A stretch of DNA of 47,727 nt from SAR324 cluster bacterium (lineage in GTDB: Bacteria; SAR324; NAC60-12). The notes beneath the pieces are model-generated. The model saw only the letters and a list, made by a program, of their open reading frames with translations, was not told the origin of the DNA and ran no database searches. This document shows, one piece after another, positions 9,409 to 17,493 of this stretch (position 1 is the first letter of the stretch; each line of letters begins with the position of its first letter). Location: the NCBI GenBank assembly GCA_015231825.1, contig JADGAV010000038.1:1-47727 (forward strand), given 5' to 3'. The position numbers were made by a program, and so were the translations under genes.

Positions 9409-10725
9409 TTATTGTGGAAAACGAAGCATCACCGTCGTTCCATGATCAGCCTTGCTTTCAATGACGACTTCTCCTTGATGTAAAGTCATAATTTTTTTGC
9501 ACAAAGATAAACCGAGACCGACCCCCTGGCTTCTTGTTGTGAAAAATTGTTCAAAAATCTGAGGTAAAATTTCAGAAGGAATCCCGCGGCCTTCGTCTTT
9601 GACGACAATCACTTTGCGGTCTTTTTGATATTCAACAGAGCAGTAGATAGTATCCCCGCTCTTTGAAGCATCCATTGCATTGCTCAAAACAATCAAGACA
9701 GCCTCTTCGATCAGAGCGGCATCAAGGTATGCGTTGATCACGGTTTCCGAGTCATTGAACTCAAATTGAATATTGTCTTTCTCTGCCTTCCAAGAGAGTG
9801 AACGAACAGCGTTTGTTAAAACATCATGGAGCTTTACATACTGCAAATCCGGTTTAAAAGGACGAATGAAATCCAGTAAGTCACTCAACCGTTTGGTCAG
9901 ACGGTCGACTTCATGCAGAATATCAGAAACAATTTTGTTCCGTCGTTCTTCCGCGATTTTACGTACTGCAAGCAATTGTACGGCGGCTCTAACACTGGCA
10001 ATCGGATTTTTCAATCCATGTGCAACGGCTCCACAAACTTCTCCAATTGCCGAAAGCCTTTCTTTTTCGATCAACTGTTCCTGGGCCTCCAACAACTGAC
10101 GATGCTGTTTGTCAAGTATTCGTGAGGTCGGCACAATAATGAGCATCATGACCACATAAAGCCCGGCACCATACAAAAAGCTGTACAAATAGACTGCCTT
10201 TCTGACCGATTGAATTTGTTTGAGAAGCTCAGGGTCTTGACGATGCACTTCAAAAACTCCCAACACTTCATGATTTCGGATAATGGGAATGTAGGAGGAG
10301 AGATAAGCTTTATCTGTTTCCAGCAGTTCTTCTTGAATCTCAATGGAGATCGATCCTCTGCTGGTTTGGAGAAATCTTGGGTCTCTGCGTATTGCACCGA
10401 TTTTTTCGGGGTAGGTTGACCAGATCACCTCTCCAGAGGTTTTAATCATATCTAAACCCATCCCGCCATTGATTTCGGAGATCACTTCCTCCATCTCTGT
10501 AGTGAACTCAGGGTTGAGGGGTGCGCTTTCAAATGAAATCTCTAAATCATCCAACTCTTCAAGCACTTCGGGGATAAATGTGCTTATTGTCAATTGCTTG
10601 TCGCGTTCCAGTAATTGCTTTTTAAGATTACTGCTGAGCAACCAGCTCACAACGAGTGTGAGCAGGATTATCGAAATAAGACTGACAATCGAAAAAACCC
10701 GAATAAGATTGAAGGGAGGTTTCAT
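9409..10725 (-). CDS. Sensor histidine kinase, NtrB/AtoS-like
   Basis: The 438-residue kinase has a transmembrane helix at about 12-31, an extracytoplasmic sensor of about 145 residues (double-Cache/PAS-like in size), and a second helix at 178-199. A short linker leads to the HisKA domain with phosphorylated H236 in the sequence GAVAHGLKNPIAS. The ATPase domain follows, with an N-box (LSNAMDAS), G1 (DEGRGIP) and G2 (GVGLGLSLCKKI). The AHGLKNPI H-box resembles kinases that pair with sigma-54 activators, and the partner regulator lies directly downstream. The signal sensed is unknown. The gene is divergent from the lipoprotein at 11384. Confidence 0.92.
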   Translation of the reverse strand: MKPPFNLIRVFSIVSLISIILLTLVVSWLLSSNLKKQLLERDKQLTISTFIPEVLEELDDLEISFESAPLNPEFTTEMEEVISEINGGMGLDMIKTSGEVIWSTYPEKIGAIRRDPRFLQTSRGSISIEIQEELLETDKAYLSSYIPIIRNHEVLGVFEVHRQDPELLKQIQSVRKAVYLYSFLYGAGLYVVMMLIIVPTSRILDKQHRQLLEAQEQLIEKERLSAIGEVCGAVAHGLKNPIASVRAAVQLLAVRKIAEERRNKIVSDILHEVDRLTKRLSDLLDFIRPFKPDLQYVKLHDVLTNAVRSLSWKAEKDNIQFEFNDSETVINAYLDAALIEEAVLIVLSNAMDASKSGDTIYCSVEYQKDRKVIVVKDEGRGIPSEILPQIFEQFFTTRSQGVGLGLSLCKKIMTLHQGEVVIESKADHGTTVMLRFPQ

Positions 10726-11383
10726 AAGAAATCGGAAAAAATCATTCTATTGAATGTCTGGTGAGAAAGTATCAAGAACTCTGCTCCAATCTTTTCTTTC
10801 AGCAAAAGATGAGCCAATTCAATGCTGGCTGAAAAAAAGTCACTTTTCCCTTTGAGTAACCGATTTCATCAAGAAACTGAAACCAGGAAAATGAGAAATA
10901 TTTGTTTTTTCAAAATAAATTTAGGGGATATCACCCAAATTAATCCCCAGACTATGCCCTGACAGACGTGGAAATTTGTCAAAAATCATCAACGGAATTC
11001 TTCGCTAAGATCATATTTGATTCTTGAAGATTCATCAAGATTGCCGAACTCAAACGCTGGATGTTTAAAAAAATTAATTTTTATAGAAGCAATACGCTTT
11101 TTTCGCAGAAGAAATGGCAACGGAGATGCAGCAAAAGGCTGTTCATGTTAGCGGTCTTACGAAACAAGTTTGGGTTAAATCACCCTAATTAGCCCCGGTT
11201 TGCACTTTAAATCGGACCCCGTTTATTTTAACAAATTTCAGCAATACCGGATATATAACTGAAATTATGAGAAATAAATTCAATAATTGAGATGGCCCAG
11301 GTATTGCGAATGGTAAATTTGTGTTCCAGGTATTTTTTCCATTTGTAGGGGAATTTGGAGTTAACTCTCAATTAGAGGTCATC
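10726..11383. other. Long divergent regulatory region
   Basis: About 660 bp separate the kinase gene from the divergent lipoprotein gene, with no convincing ORF. It contains a degenerate direct repeat (ATCACCC-A/T-AATTA-A/G-YCCC, at 10930-10950 and 11179-11198). The first copy overlaps a GGGGAT/ATCCCC inverted repeat (10924-10929 and 10943-10948). A possible -24/-12 element lies between the copies. Confidence 0.5.
11115..11130 (+). promoter_or_regulatory. Candidate sigma-54 (-24/-12) promoter
   Basis: TGGCAACGGAGATGCA matches the sigma-54 pattern TGGCAC-N5-TTGCA with the required ten bases between GG and GC and two mismatches. It faces the lipoprotein gene about 250 bp downstream. The divergent regulator is a sigma-54 activator, which makes the match more interesting, but the score is modest and the leader would be long. 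Confidence 0.35.
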
Positions 11384-12142
11384 ATGAAAAAAATATTTGA
11401 TCGATTGATATTCATCGGCTTGGTACCCTTGATGTTCGCTGCTTGCTCTGATGCAACCAGTGAAGATGAAACACCGGCGAGTCCTATCGTCATTAACGAC
11501 AATAATGGAGCGGATTACAATCCTGTCATTGATCCCGCTAACTTTGTCAGTACGATTGACAACCCTTATTTTACACTAAGTGCTGGCAGGAGCTGGAGCT
11601 ATGAGGGGAGCAATGACGACGGAGAACCGGAAAGAATTCTTGTTGAAGTCACTCAGGATACAAAAACGATCCAGGGAATTTCAATGACTGTCGTGAGAGA
11701 TCGTGTTTGGGAAGACGATGAGTTGGTTGAAGACACCTATGATTGGTTTGCACAGGATAGCGAAGGCACTGTGTGGTATTTCGGAGAAGCGGTTGACAAT
11801 TATGAAGATGGAGTTTTAAAAGACCATGAGGGTGCCTGGGAGGCAGGGGTGAATGGAGCCAGGGCAGGTATTGCGATGAAGGCGAATCCACAGGTTGGCG
11901 ATGTCTATCGCCAGGAATTACTGCCCGGTGAAGCGGAAGACATGGGAGAAGTTCTCAGCACCGGAGTGTCCGTAACAATTGGAATAGGAAGCTATCAAAA
12001 TTGTATTGTCATCAAAGATTGGACCCCCCTTGAAGCCGATATTGAAGAACATAAAACCTGGTGTCCGGCTGTCGGTAATGTGGTTTTGGAAAAGAAAGTC
12101 GCTGGGGAATCAGGATCAATTGAACTCAAAGAAACCCAATAG
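11384..12142 (+). CDS. Hypothetical lipoprotein
   Basis: The ATG at 11384 follows AGAGG and opens a lipoprotein signal (MKKIFDRLIFIGLVPLMFAAC), so the earlier in-frame starts are rejected. The 252-residue product is acidic. It contains a P-V-I-D-P-A-N-F-V block near residue 45, seen in secreted proteins of unknown function, and a mainly beta-strand composition with several Trp-Tyr pairs. Two cysteines near the C-terminus (NCIV and WCPA) could pair. No enzymatic motif is visible. The gene is divergent from the kinase/sigma-54 activator operon and may be its target; that is inference from position. Confidence 0.75.
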   Translation: MKKIFDRLIFIGLVPLMFAACSDATSEDETPASPIVINDNNGADYNPVIDPANFVSTIDNPYFTLSAGRSWSYEGSNDDGEPERILVEVTQDTKTIQGISMTVVRDRVWEDDELVEDTYDWFAQDSEGTVWYFGEAVDNYEDGVLKDHEGAWEAGVNGARAGIAMKANPQVGDVYRQELLPGEAEDMGEVLSTGVSVTIGIGSYQNCIVIKDWTPLEADIEEHKTWCPAVGNVVLEKKVAGESGSIELKETQ

Positions 12143-12158
12143 ATACGCTATTTTTTTT
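12138..12158 (+). terminator. Weak intrinsic terminator candidate
   Basis: A short AATAG-atacg-CTATT hairpin overlaps the lipoprotein stop codon and runs into eight or more T residues. The 5-bp stem is weak, but position and T-run fit a terminator before the convergent flavoenzyme gene. Confidence 0.35.
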
Positions 12159-12189
12159 GAGGAAAACAATTTTTAGATAGAGAAGATGA

Positions 12190-13494
12190 TTAACCCAACA
12201 CAGAAAAACTGCTTTCATGGTTAATCGGCCGCCTGCGGGAATAAAATCCGAGATTGATGGTCAAATTCGTGTATTTCATTTTGAATTTAAGCGGATCGGT
12301 GTCGTGATCGTAACCATTTTCGCATTTTTCAATCAATTGAGCCATCATCAAACCGGCGACGGGGGCGTTTTTGAATTGGTTCCCGCTTGTGCCGATGGCC
12401 ATGTAAAAACCCGGCAGCGACGACTTGTCATAAATTGGAATCCAGTCATCGGAGACATCATAAAGACTGACCACTCCTCTTCTGCGTCTGGGGATTTTAA
12501 GAGAGGGAATTCTTTGGCCCATTCGCAATGCCTGGATTTGCCATTGATCAGAAAAGTTTTCGTCATATGAATCAGGATCGACCCATTCTCTTTGATCGCA
12601 TTCAGGATCTTCACTGCCGACAAGAATATAATTCCCATGTTCTGGTCGCGTGTAGCAGCCGATATCGCTATCTGATGTGACCATTCCCAAACGCTCGTAA
12701 TCAAAACCATGGGGAGACGGGATGTGTGCAACTTCCTGTTTGAGTGCCTTCGTTGAAATATTCATGTCTCCTGTCACTCCCGCCAGATCATTGACAATCT
12801 GGGAATGAGGACCGGCGGCATTGACTACGATCGGGGATTCAATCTGTTCTCCGGTCTTCAGAACGATTCCAGTGATTCGACCGTTTGCAGTTGAGATCCG
12901 CGTGACTTCAGTATTGAATAGAAATTCACCACCAGCTGCTTCAGCGGCTTTTTGAAGATTGCAGGTGCTGAGCTGCGGATCGTTGATGTAACCTGCTGCC
13001 GGGAAAAATACGGCCCCTGAAATTATTTTTTCAGTGGGTACTCCAAAACCTGCATCGTGGGGACGACGAACCGGGCCGAATTGACGGGTTTCGTATATGG
13101 GAAAATGTTCCTTGATTTGCTCAGGCTCCCATAACTGATAAGGAACTCCGAGGGCATCCATTTTTTCAAGAATTTTGGTTAGGTATCCGTTGTGCTCTGT
13201 GCGCATCACCATGCAGCCGCACTCGTGAAAGTGTGCGAGACCCCGTTCATCTGCGACCCCGATATGATCTGCCCAGTTTTTCCAATAAAAATAACTCTCG
13301 TATGCAATGGCTGATCCGTCATAGGTCGAATAATGAGTACGAATGATGGCACAGGACGCTCCTGTTGGTCCATATCCCGCGGAAGGCAGTTTGTCGATAT
13401 TGAGAGTCCGGTATCTTTTGCGCGCAAGTTCGCAGCCGATTGCCGTGCCGATAATTCCTGCTCCAATAATAATTGCATCATATTTTTTGCTCAT
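12190..13494 (-). CDS. FAD-dependent oxidoreductase, DAO family
   Basis: The ATG at 13492-13494, preceded on its strand by GGGGGAGGAG, gives 434 residues starting MSKKYDAIIIGAGIIG, a classic dinucleotide-binding GxGxxG. The protein belongs to the glycine/D-amino-acid oxidase (DAO) family, close in layout to sarcosine oxidase beta-type subunits. A VNAAGPHS block near residue 225 and a C-terminal GTSGNQFKNAPVAG block match the FAD-binding C-terminal motif. It should oxidise an amine or amino-acid substrate, with oxygen or an electron carrier as acceptor; the substrate cannot be deduced. The upstream frame extension has no ribosome site. It is monocistronic and convergent with the lipoprotein gene. 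Confidence 0.88.
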   Translation of the reverse strand: MSKKYDAIIIGAGIIGTAIGCELARKRYRTLNIDKLPSAGYGPTGASCAIIRTHYSTYDGSAIAYESYFYWKNWADHIGVADERGLAHFHECGCMVMRTEHNGYLTKILEKMDALGVPYQLWEPEQIKEHFPIYETRQFGPVRRPHDAGFGVPTEKIISGAVFFPAAGYINDPQLSTCNLQKAAEAAGGEFLFNTEVTRISTANGRITGIVLKTGEQIESPIVVNAAGPHSQIVNDLAGVTGDMNISTKALKQEVAHIPSPHGFDYERLGMVTSDSDIGCYTRPEHGNYILVGSEDPECDQREWVDPDSYDENFSDQWQIQALRMGQRIPSLKIPRRRRGVVSLYDVSDDWIPIYDKSSLPGFYMAIGTSGNQFKNAPVAGLMMAQLIEKCENGYDHDTDPLKFKMKYTNLTINLGFYSRRRPINHESSFSVLG

Positions 13495-13700
13495 CGTTGA
13501 CTCCTCCCCCAAAGGATAGCACTTCACAACGAGTTTATCCTTCATTTTTTCTTTTCAGATATTCCGACAACGGGCTACTTCAACGATTGCATTTTTCTGC
13601 CGATAGCAATATGGTCTTTTCTTTCCTGCTTTTTGTTCATTATCGACCGAACATCGTTTCAAAAGACTTTTTTTTAAAAAAAAATGGAAGGAATTATACT

Positions 13701-14288
13701 ATGAGTGCACGAATGATTGTTACTTTCTCTTTGATCATGATTTGTGTTTCACCTCTTTGGGCCGCCCCTCACAGTCATCAGTCCGCTTATGCCGGACAGG
13801 AAAAAAGAAAGATAAAAACCTTGTCGGCGCAGGACCTTGATGCCCTGCAAAAGGGAGAAGGGTGGGGTTTGGCAAAAGCTGCAGAACTCAATGGAGTTCC
13901 AGGTCCCGCTCATTTACTTGAAATGAAAAATGAAATTCAACTGACCGATTCACAGGTCCAGCAAATTGAGATGCTTTTTCAGGAAATGAAACAGCAGGCC
14001 ATTTCAGCGGGTCTGGTCTTCGTCCATCTGGAGCAGGAGCTCAATCAAATGTTTGCCGAAAAGTCCGTGAACGAAGAAAAACTGCTGGAGAAATTAGGGC
14101 AAATTGCAGAGGCACGGCAACAATTGAGGTTTGTTCATTTAAAAGCCCATTTAAAAACGACCGACATTTTGTCTCAGCATCAGATAGAACAGTACAATCG
14201 ATTGCGGGGATACACAGACGATCCATGTAAAAACCCGCCAAAAGGTCATGACCTGACAATGTGGAAACAGCACAATCAATGTGAGTAA
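13701..14288 (+). CDS. Periplasmic Spy/CpxP-like protein
   Basis: The start is the ATG at 13701 after GGAAGG; the open frame upstream overlaps the 5' end of the divergent flavoenzyme gene and is rejected. The 195-residue product has a signal peptide cleaved near LWA-APHS and a His-containing mature N-terminus. A largely helical body contains I-Q-L-T-D-S-Q-V, matching the LTxxQ signature of the Spy/CpxP and heavy-metal-sensor groups. Conserved Asp/Cys/His residues occur at the end (DDPCKNPPKGHD). Known family members are ATP-independent periplasmic chaperones or metal-stress proteins. Its position beside a CopZ-like chaperone and a cysteine-rich protein favours a metal-stress role. Confidence 0.65.
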   Translation: MSARMIVTFSLIMICVSPLWAAPHSHQSAYAGQEKRKIKTLSAQDLDALQKGEGWGLAKAAELNGVPGPAHLLEMKNEIQLTDSQVQQIEMLFQEMKQQAISAGLVFVHLEQELNQMFAEKSVNEEKLLEKLGQIAEARQQLRFVHLKAHLKTTDILSQHQIEQYNRLRGYTDDPCKNPPKGHDLTMWKQHNQCE

Positions 14289-14637
14289 ATTATTTTTGTG
14301 AGGGGAACTTGCCGGACATTAAAAAAAATTTTCCGGAATCCAAACACATGAGAATTGAGTCCAAGGCATTCCGACTTCAGGCAGGCATGTTGTTTACAGT
14401 GAACAGATTCACGCTCATTTATTCCAGATGTGGAGTATTGACAAGAGACCTACGTAGATTCACGGATGGCGGTTCAAAGTGAAAAATGATATTTTGCTGT
14501 ATCATTTCAGTATTTACAATTGTTTTCAAATGAGCCTAAACGTGAACATTACTAAAGATCTGCTGAATAAAATTTCATCGGCAGAGGTCAAAGATGTTTC
14601 ACATACCTAAATTTAAAACAAGTGAAGGGGGTGAAAG
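14289..14637. other. Intergenic region
   Basis: About 350 bp without a convincing gene. A 26-codon ATG frame occurs near 14530 but lacks a ribosome site. A GTGAA/TTCAC half-site pair near 14400 is the only symmetry I noticed. The region probably holds the promoter of the downstream cysteine-rich protein. Confidence 0.35.
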
Positions 14638-15162
14638 ATGGGTAAAGCAAAAGACAAAAAGGAACTGTCGAAAAATAAAAAGCGCGTCCCCAGGTGGGCG
14701 GCCTGGGTTGGGGTTATAATTATTATCGCCGGAATATGGGGGTCCTGGGATTTTTATCGGGACTATCAGCAAACGTCATTGTTAGAAGCTTCTGAGAAGG
14801 AGGGGGTTTACCGGGGACTTTCCGGTAGGCATCATGTCATGCTGGACTCCTCATCTTATCAGTTTAGAGAAAGCAAAGCCGTGGTGGATCCGATGCGGTT
14901 CCCTTTTAAAAAACAGTTTGCCGCATATTCTGCTGCTCATAAACATTCTGAGGTGATGGATCAGCTTTATTGTTACTGCGCCTGTGAGCAGGGAATTGGA
15001 CACAAAAGTCTTTTGAGCTGTTTTGCTGACAATCATGGAGCCAATTGCGGCATCTGTATGGATGAAGCTTTATTGGCAGCTGAAATGACAGAAAATGGAG
15101 CTCCTGTTTCTGAGATTGCTGATGCCCTTGATGATTCCTACAAGCTATCCTGGCAAAATTAA
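14638..15162 (+). CDS. Membrane-anchored PCYCGC-type cysteine-rich protein
   Basis: A strong AAGGGGGTG precedes the ATG. The 174-residue protein has a basic N-terminus and one transmembrane helix (about 21-37), placing the rest outside the cytoplasm. Residues 108-150 carry the pattern YCYCAC-x11-C-x8-C-x2-C (Cys 112, 114, 116, 128, 137, 140) with GHKSLLSCF and HGANCGICMDEA. This matches the PCYCGC family (PF13798 type), except that the first Pro and the Gly are replaced. The family is best known from Firmicutes and archaea and is thought to bind metal through its cysteine cluster. The neighbouring Spy-like and CopZ-like genes agree with metal handling. Confidence 0.75.
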   Translation: MGKAKDKKELSKNKKRVPRWAAWVGVIIIIAGIWGSWDFYRDYQQTSLLEASEKEGVYRGLSGRHHVMLDSSSYQFRESKAVVDPMRFPFKKQFAAYSAAHKHSEVMDQLYCYCACEQGIGHKSLLSCFADNHGANCGICMDEALLAAEMTENGAPVSEIADALDDSYKLSWQN

Positions 15163-15476
15163 GGAGTGCTCAAAAAAGCATTGCAGACTCAAGGTCAATT
15201 CGAAAACTTAAAGGGGGGACTTTTCAATTAAATTGCGAGCCCAGTCGGGCTATTCGCTTTGAATTGAAAAATGCACTCTGCTGAAAATGCAGAAGTTTAT
15301 CGCGTATAGCAGCAGCTGACATTCTCTTTCGATCATTTCCTTCCATTTTTTCAGTGTCCAGCAAGCAATGGGATGAAATCAACCATGCGATACTCAGTGC
15401 TTGACTACACTCAAATTTAATAATTTGTCGTCGCACCGGCTTTCTGCCGGGAAGCAACTCATACTTTGGAGAATTT
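15163..15476. other. Intergenic region upstream of copZ-like gene
   Basis: About 310 bp with small GC-rich hairpins, including GCCC-agtc-GGGC near 15240 and CCGGC-tttct-GCCGG near 15440. The second lies just before the metal-chaperone gene and could be an operator or a short attenuator, but neither is followed by a T-run. A minus-strand frame crosses the region without a credible start. Confidence 0.35.
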
Positions 15477-15692
15477 ATGAAAAAAGAGATAAACATTGAT
15501 GGTATGACGTGTCAACACTGCGTGAAACATGTCACTACTGCGTTGAATGATATAGAATCTGTGACGTCTGCCGTTGTCAGCCTGGAAGAAAAAAATGCCG
15601 TAATTGAATCCAGTGAAGATTTGGATGAGAAGGTCATTGCAGCCGCCATTGATGACGCTGGATACACGGTGACAGCAGTCCGGACACTGTAG
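15477..15692 (+). CDS. Heavy-metal-associated (HMA) domain protein, CopZ-like
   Basis: The 71-residue protein is a complete single HMA domain with M-T-C-Q-H-C at residues 10-15, the CxxC that binds Cu(I) or other soft metals. It has the beta-alpha-beta-beta-alpha-beta layout and the usual length of CopZ/Atx1 chaperones. It starts just after a weak GGAG. No copper P-type ATPase is in the window, so the partner must be elsewhere. It sits between a cysteine-rich membrane protein and a transition-metal transporter-like gene, which supports a cytosolic metal carrier. Confidence 0.88.
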   Translation: MKKEINIDGMTCQHCVKHVTTALNDIESVTSAVVSLEEKNAVIESSEDLDEKVIAAAIDDAGYTVTAVRTL

Positions 15693-15854
15693 CTATCAGG
15701 CTGGATTCAATTGTTTGACAGTTGATCTCAAATAATGATCCTCGCAGATTGGATTGCTGCTGCCGTTTTTCTTCTCTTGAACACAGGTAAGATTTCTGGG
15801 AACTTATTGATGCAGACTGAATTCCAGCGAGATATTTGGAGAGTAGTGAATATT

Positions 15855-16556
15855 TCAGATTTCAGCAGACATCAGCAAATAACCGATTTTAGACATCAAA
15901 AAAAATCCTAGAATAACGCTGCTCACTCCGACAAATGTTTTTAGTCCCTGGCTGAATACTTCGAAATTTCCCATCAGCTTAAATGGGATGGCAATCAATG
16001 TTGAACTGGCAAACATCCCCACCATCGAGCCCAATCCAAAAATAAGAATAAATGAAAATCCCTGAACAAGGGAATCGGCTGTTGACAGGGCCAGAAGACT
16101 TAAAGCCGCACTGCCGGCTAATCCATGAAGCAGACCAACTAAAAAAGAGGTGTGTTTGTGATCATGGAAGGTAGCATTTTGATGTGAATGAAGATGGATG
16201 TGTTCGAGTCCGTCTTCGTGCACATGTTTATGCAGATGTACTTTTTCTTTATGGAGCCGTCTCAAGACATTCCCTCCCAGAAAGACCAGCAAAATACCGA
16301 TTATAAATTCAAAAGAGAGAGCCCACCGGTTGGGGATTGACCATTTAAAAAATAAGAGGACCGCACCAACTGCGAACAAAGTCGTTGTATGCCCAAGGCC
16401 CCACATGAGACCTAACAGGGATGATTTCTTTAAACTTTTTGATTTGCTAACCAGTGTTGAGACGGCGACGAGATGGTCGGGATCGAAGGCATGTTGAAGG
16501 CCGAGGAAAAAACCAAGGCCAAGCAAAGTGGTCAGCTGGGAAAATATTTCAAACAT
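15855..16556 (-). CDS. NiCoT/UreH-like nickel-cobalt transporter family protein
   Basis: The product has about six transmembrane helices. The HxxxxDH signature (HAFDPDH) of the HoxN/NixA/UreH/RcnA transporters lies in helix 1, and GHTTTL and HGLAGS motifs follow in later helices. A histidine-rich cytoplasmic loop of about 35 residues (roughly 103-138) with HLHKH, HIHLHSH and HDHKH clusters separates the two halves. Small family members like this move Ni, Co or possibly other divalent ions; direction is uncertain. I chose the ATG at 16554-16556 over the in-frame TTG three codons upstream. Confidence 0.82.
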   Translation of the reverse strand: MFEIFSQLTTLLGLGFFLGLQHAFDPDHLVAVSTLVSKSKSLKKSSLLGLMWGLGHTTTLFAVGAVLLFFKWSIPNRWALSFEFIIGILLVFLGGNVLRRLHKEKVHLHKHVHEDGLEHIHLHSHQNATFHDHKHTSFLVGLLHGLAGSAALSLLALSTADSLVQGFSFILIFGLGSMVGMFASSTLIAIPFKLMGNFEVFSQGLKTFVGVSSVILGFFLMSKIGYLLMSAEI

Positions 16557-16811
16557 CTGCTTCAAAAACTGGGAGGAATGAGAAATGGCGATCGTATTTC
16601 AAAAGCAACAGATTTTGAGTTCTTTAAGGGAAGGTGCTTGCAGTGCACCACTTCATCATATAAATTTGAACTCGTGGATAATGAGTGAAGCGAGAAAGAA
16701 GAAAAGTGTTCACTTGTTTTGGAGTGTTTGAGGAGACTTGCTCATTATTTGGTAATTTTTGAAAACAAACTATGGTGAGACTATCATAAGTTTAGTAATT
16801 CTTGAAAGAAA

Positions 16812-17267
16812 TTAATGCATCATTTTTTCGTACCGGGTACGAATTTTTTCCGGCCATAAAGATTTTATGTACAGAATTACCATTTTGATTTCTTCATCTG
16901 TTAATTTGCCCTTGAATCCCCGCATGGCCGAATCTTGAGCAATCGATCCATTTTTAATCGTTTGGAACAAGACGTCCCAGGGATGATGCCATGCATGTCC
17001 TGTCCCGTTTAGCGCAGGAGCGAGGTATGTTCCATCTGCTTTTATCCCTCCTTTTGACTGCTTCGGGTCTTCCCCGATCGCTTTTTCGCCATGACATTCC
17101 TTACAGTTTTTCAGGAATATCTGGGCACCTTGTTCAATTTCCTGAGCGCTTGGAGCTGCTGAAATTGGCTTGGATTGGATGTAGCTTACGATAAATATTG
17201 CAAGCAGCAAAAGAACGGTCCCGATCCCACTAAAAAGCAAGATCGATTTTGGTTTTTTAAATGGCAT
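16812..17267 (-). CDS. Membrane-anchored monohaem c-type cytochrome
   Basis: The 151-residue protein has an N-terminal transmembrane anchor (about 8-29), then one class I cytochrome c domain with the haem motif C55-K-E-C58-H59. A methionine in the DSAMRGF block is the probable sixth ligand. The domain ends with TDEEIKMVILYIKSLW, typical of these small cytochromes. It should shuttle electrons at the periplasmic face of the inner membrane. An isolated c552-like gene in a metal-handling area may serve copper or oxidase biology, but no oxidase gene is nearby. Confidence 0.85.
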   Translation of the reverse strand: MPFKKPKSILLFSGIGTVLLLLAIFIVSYIQSKPISAAPSAQEIEQGAQIFLKNCKECHGEKAIGEDPKQSKGGIKADGTYLAPALNGTGHAWHHPWDVLFQTIKNGSIAQDSAMRGFKGKLTDEEIKMVILYIKSLWPEKIRTRYEKMMH

Positions 17268-17493
17268 AGTACGTTTTTAACCTTCATTGGCGGTGTCGAT
17301 GAAAAATTATAAAATACCCTGTATTTCCAAAAAATTCCAGGGTCAAACCGACTGAATTAATATTGGATCCAATCTATTGACAAACGAATGGTTTATGTTA
17401 TTGTAAGCCGCTTAAAATAGCAGTATTTTGACGTTTCGGATCCAAAGTTTGAACTCTTGTTCTTTAATCTTTAAATGATTGGAAAGGAATGCT

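Noticed and set aside
14530..14610. 26-codon ATG frame in the spacer before the PCYCGC-type gene
   Set aside because: No Shine-Dalgarno, no hydrophobic segment or amino-acid bias, and no link to an RNA structure.
15224..15496. Minus-strand 90-codon frame between the cysteine-rich protein and the copZ-like gene
   Set aside because: It overlaps the copZ-like start, has no credible ribosome site and shows no family features, though its C-terminal half looks somewhat protein-like.
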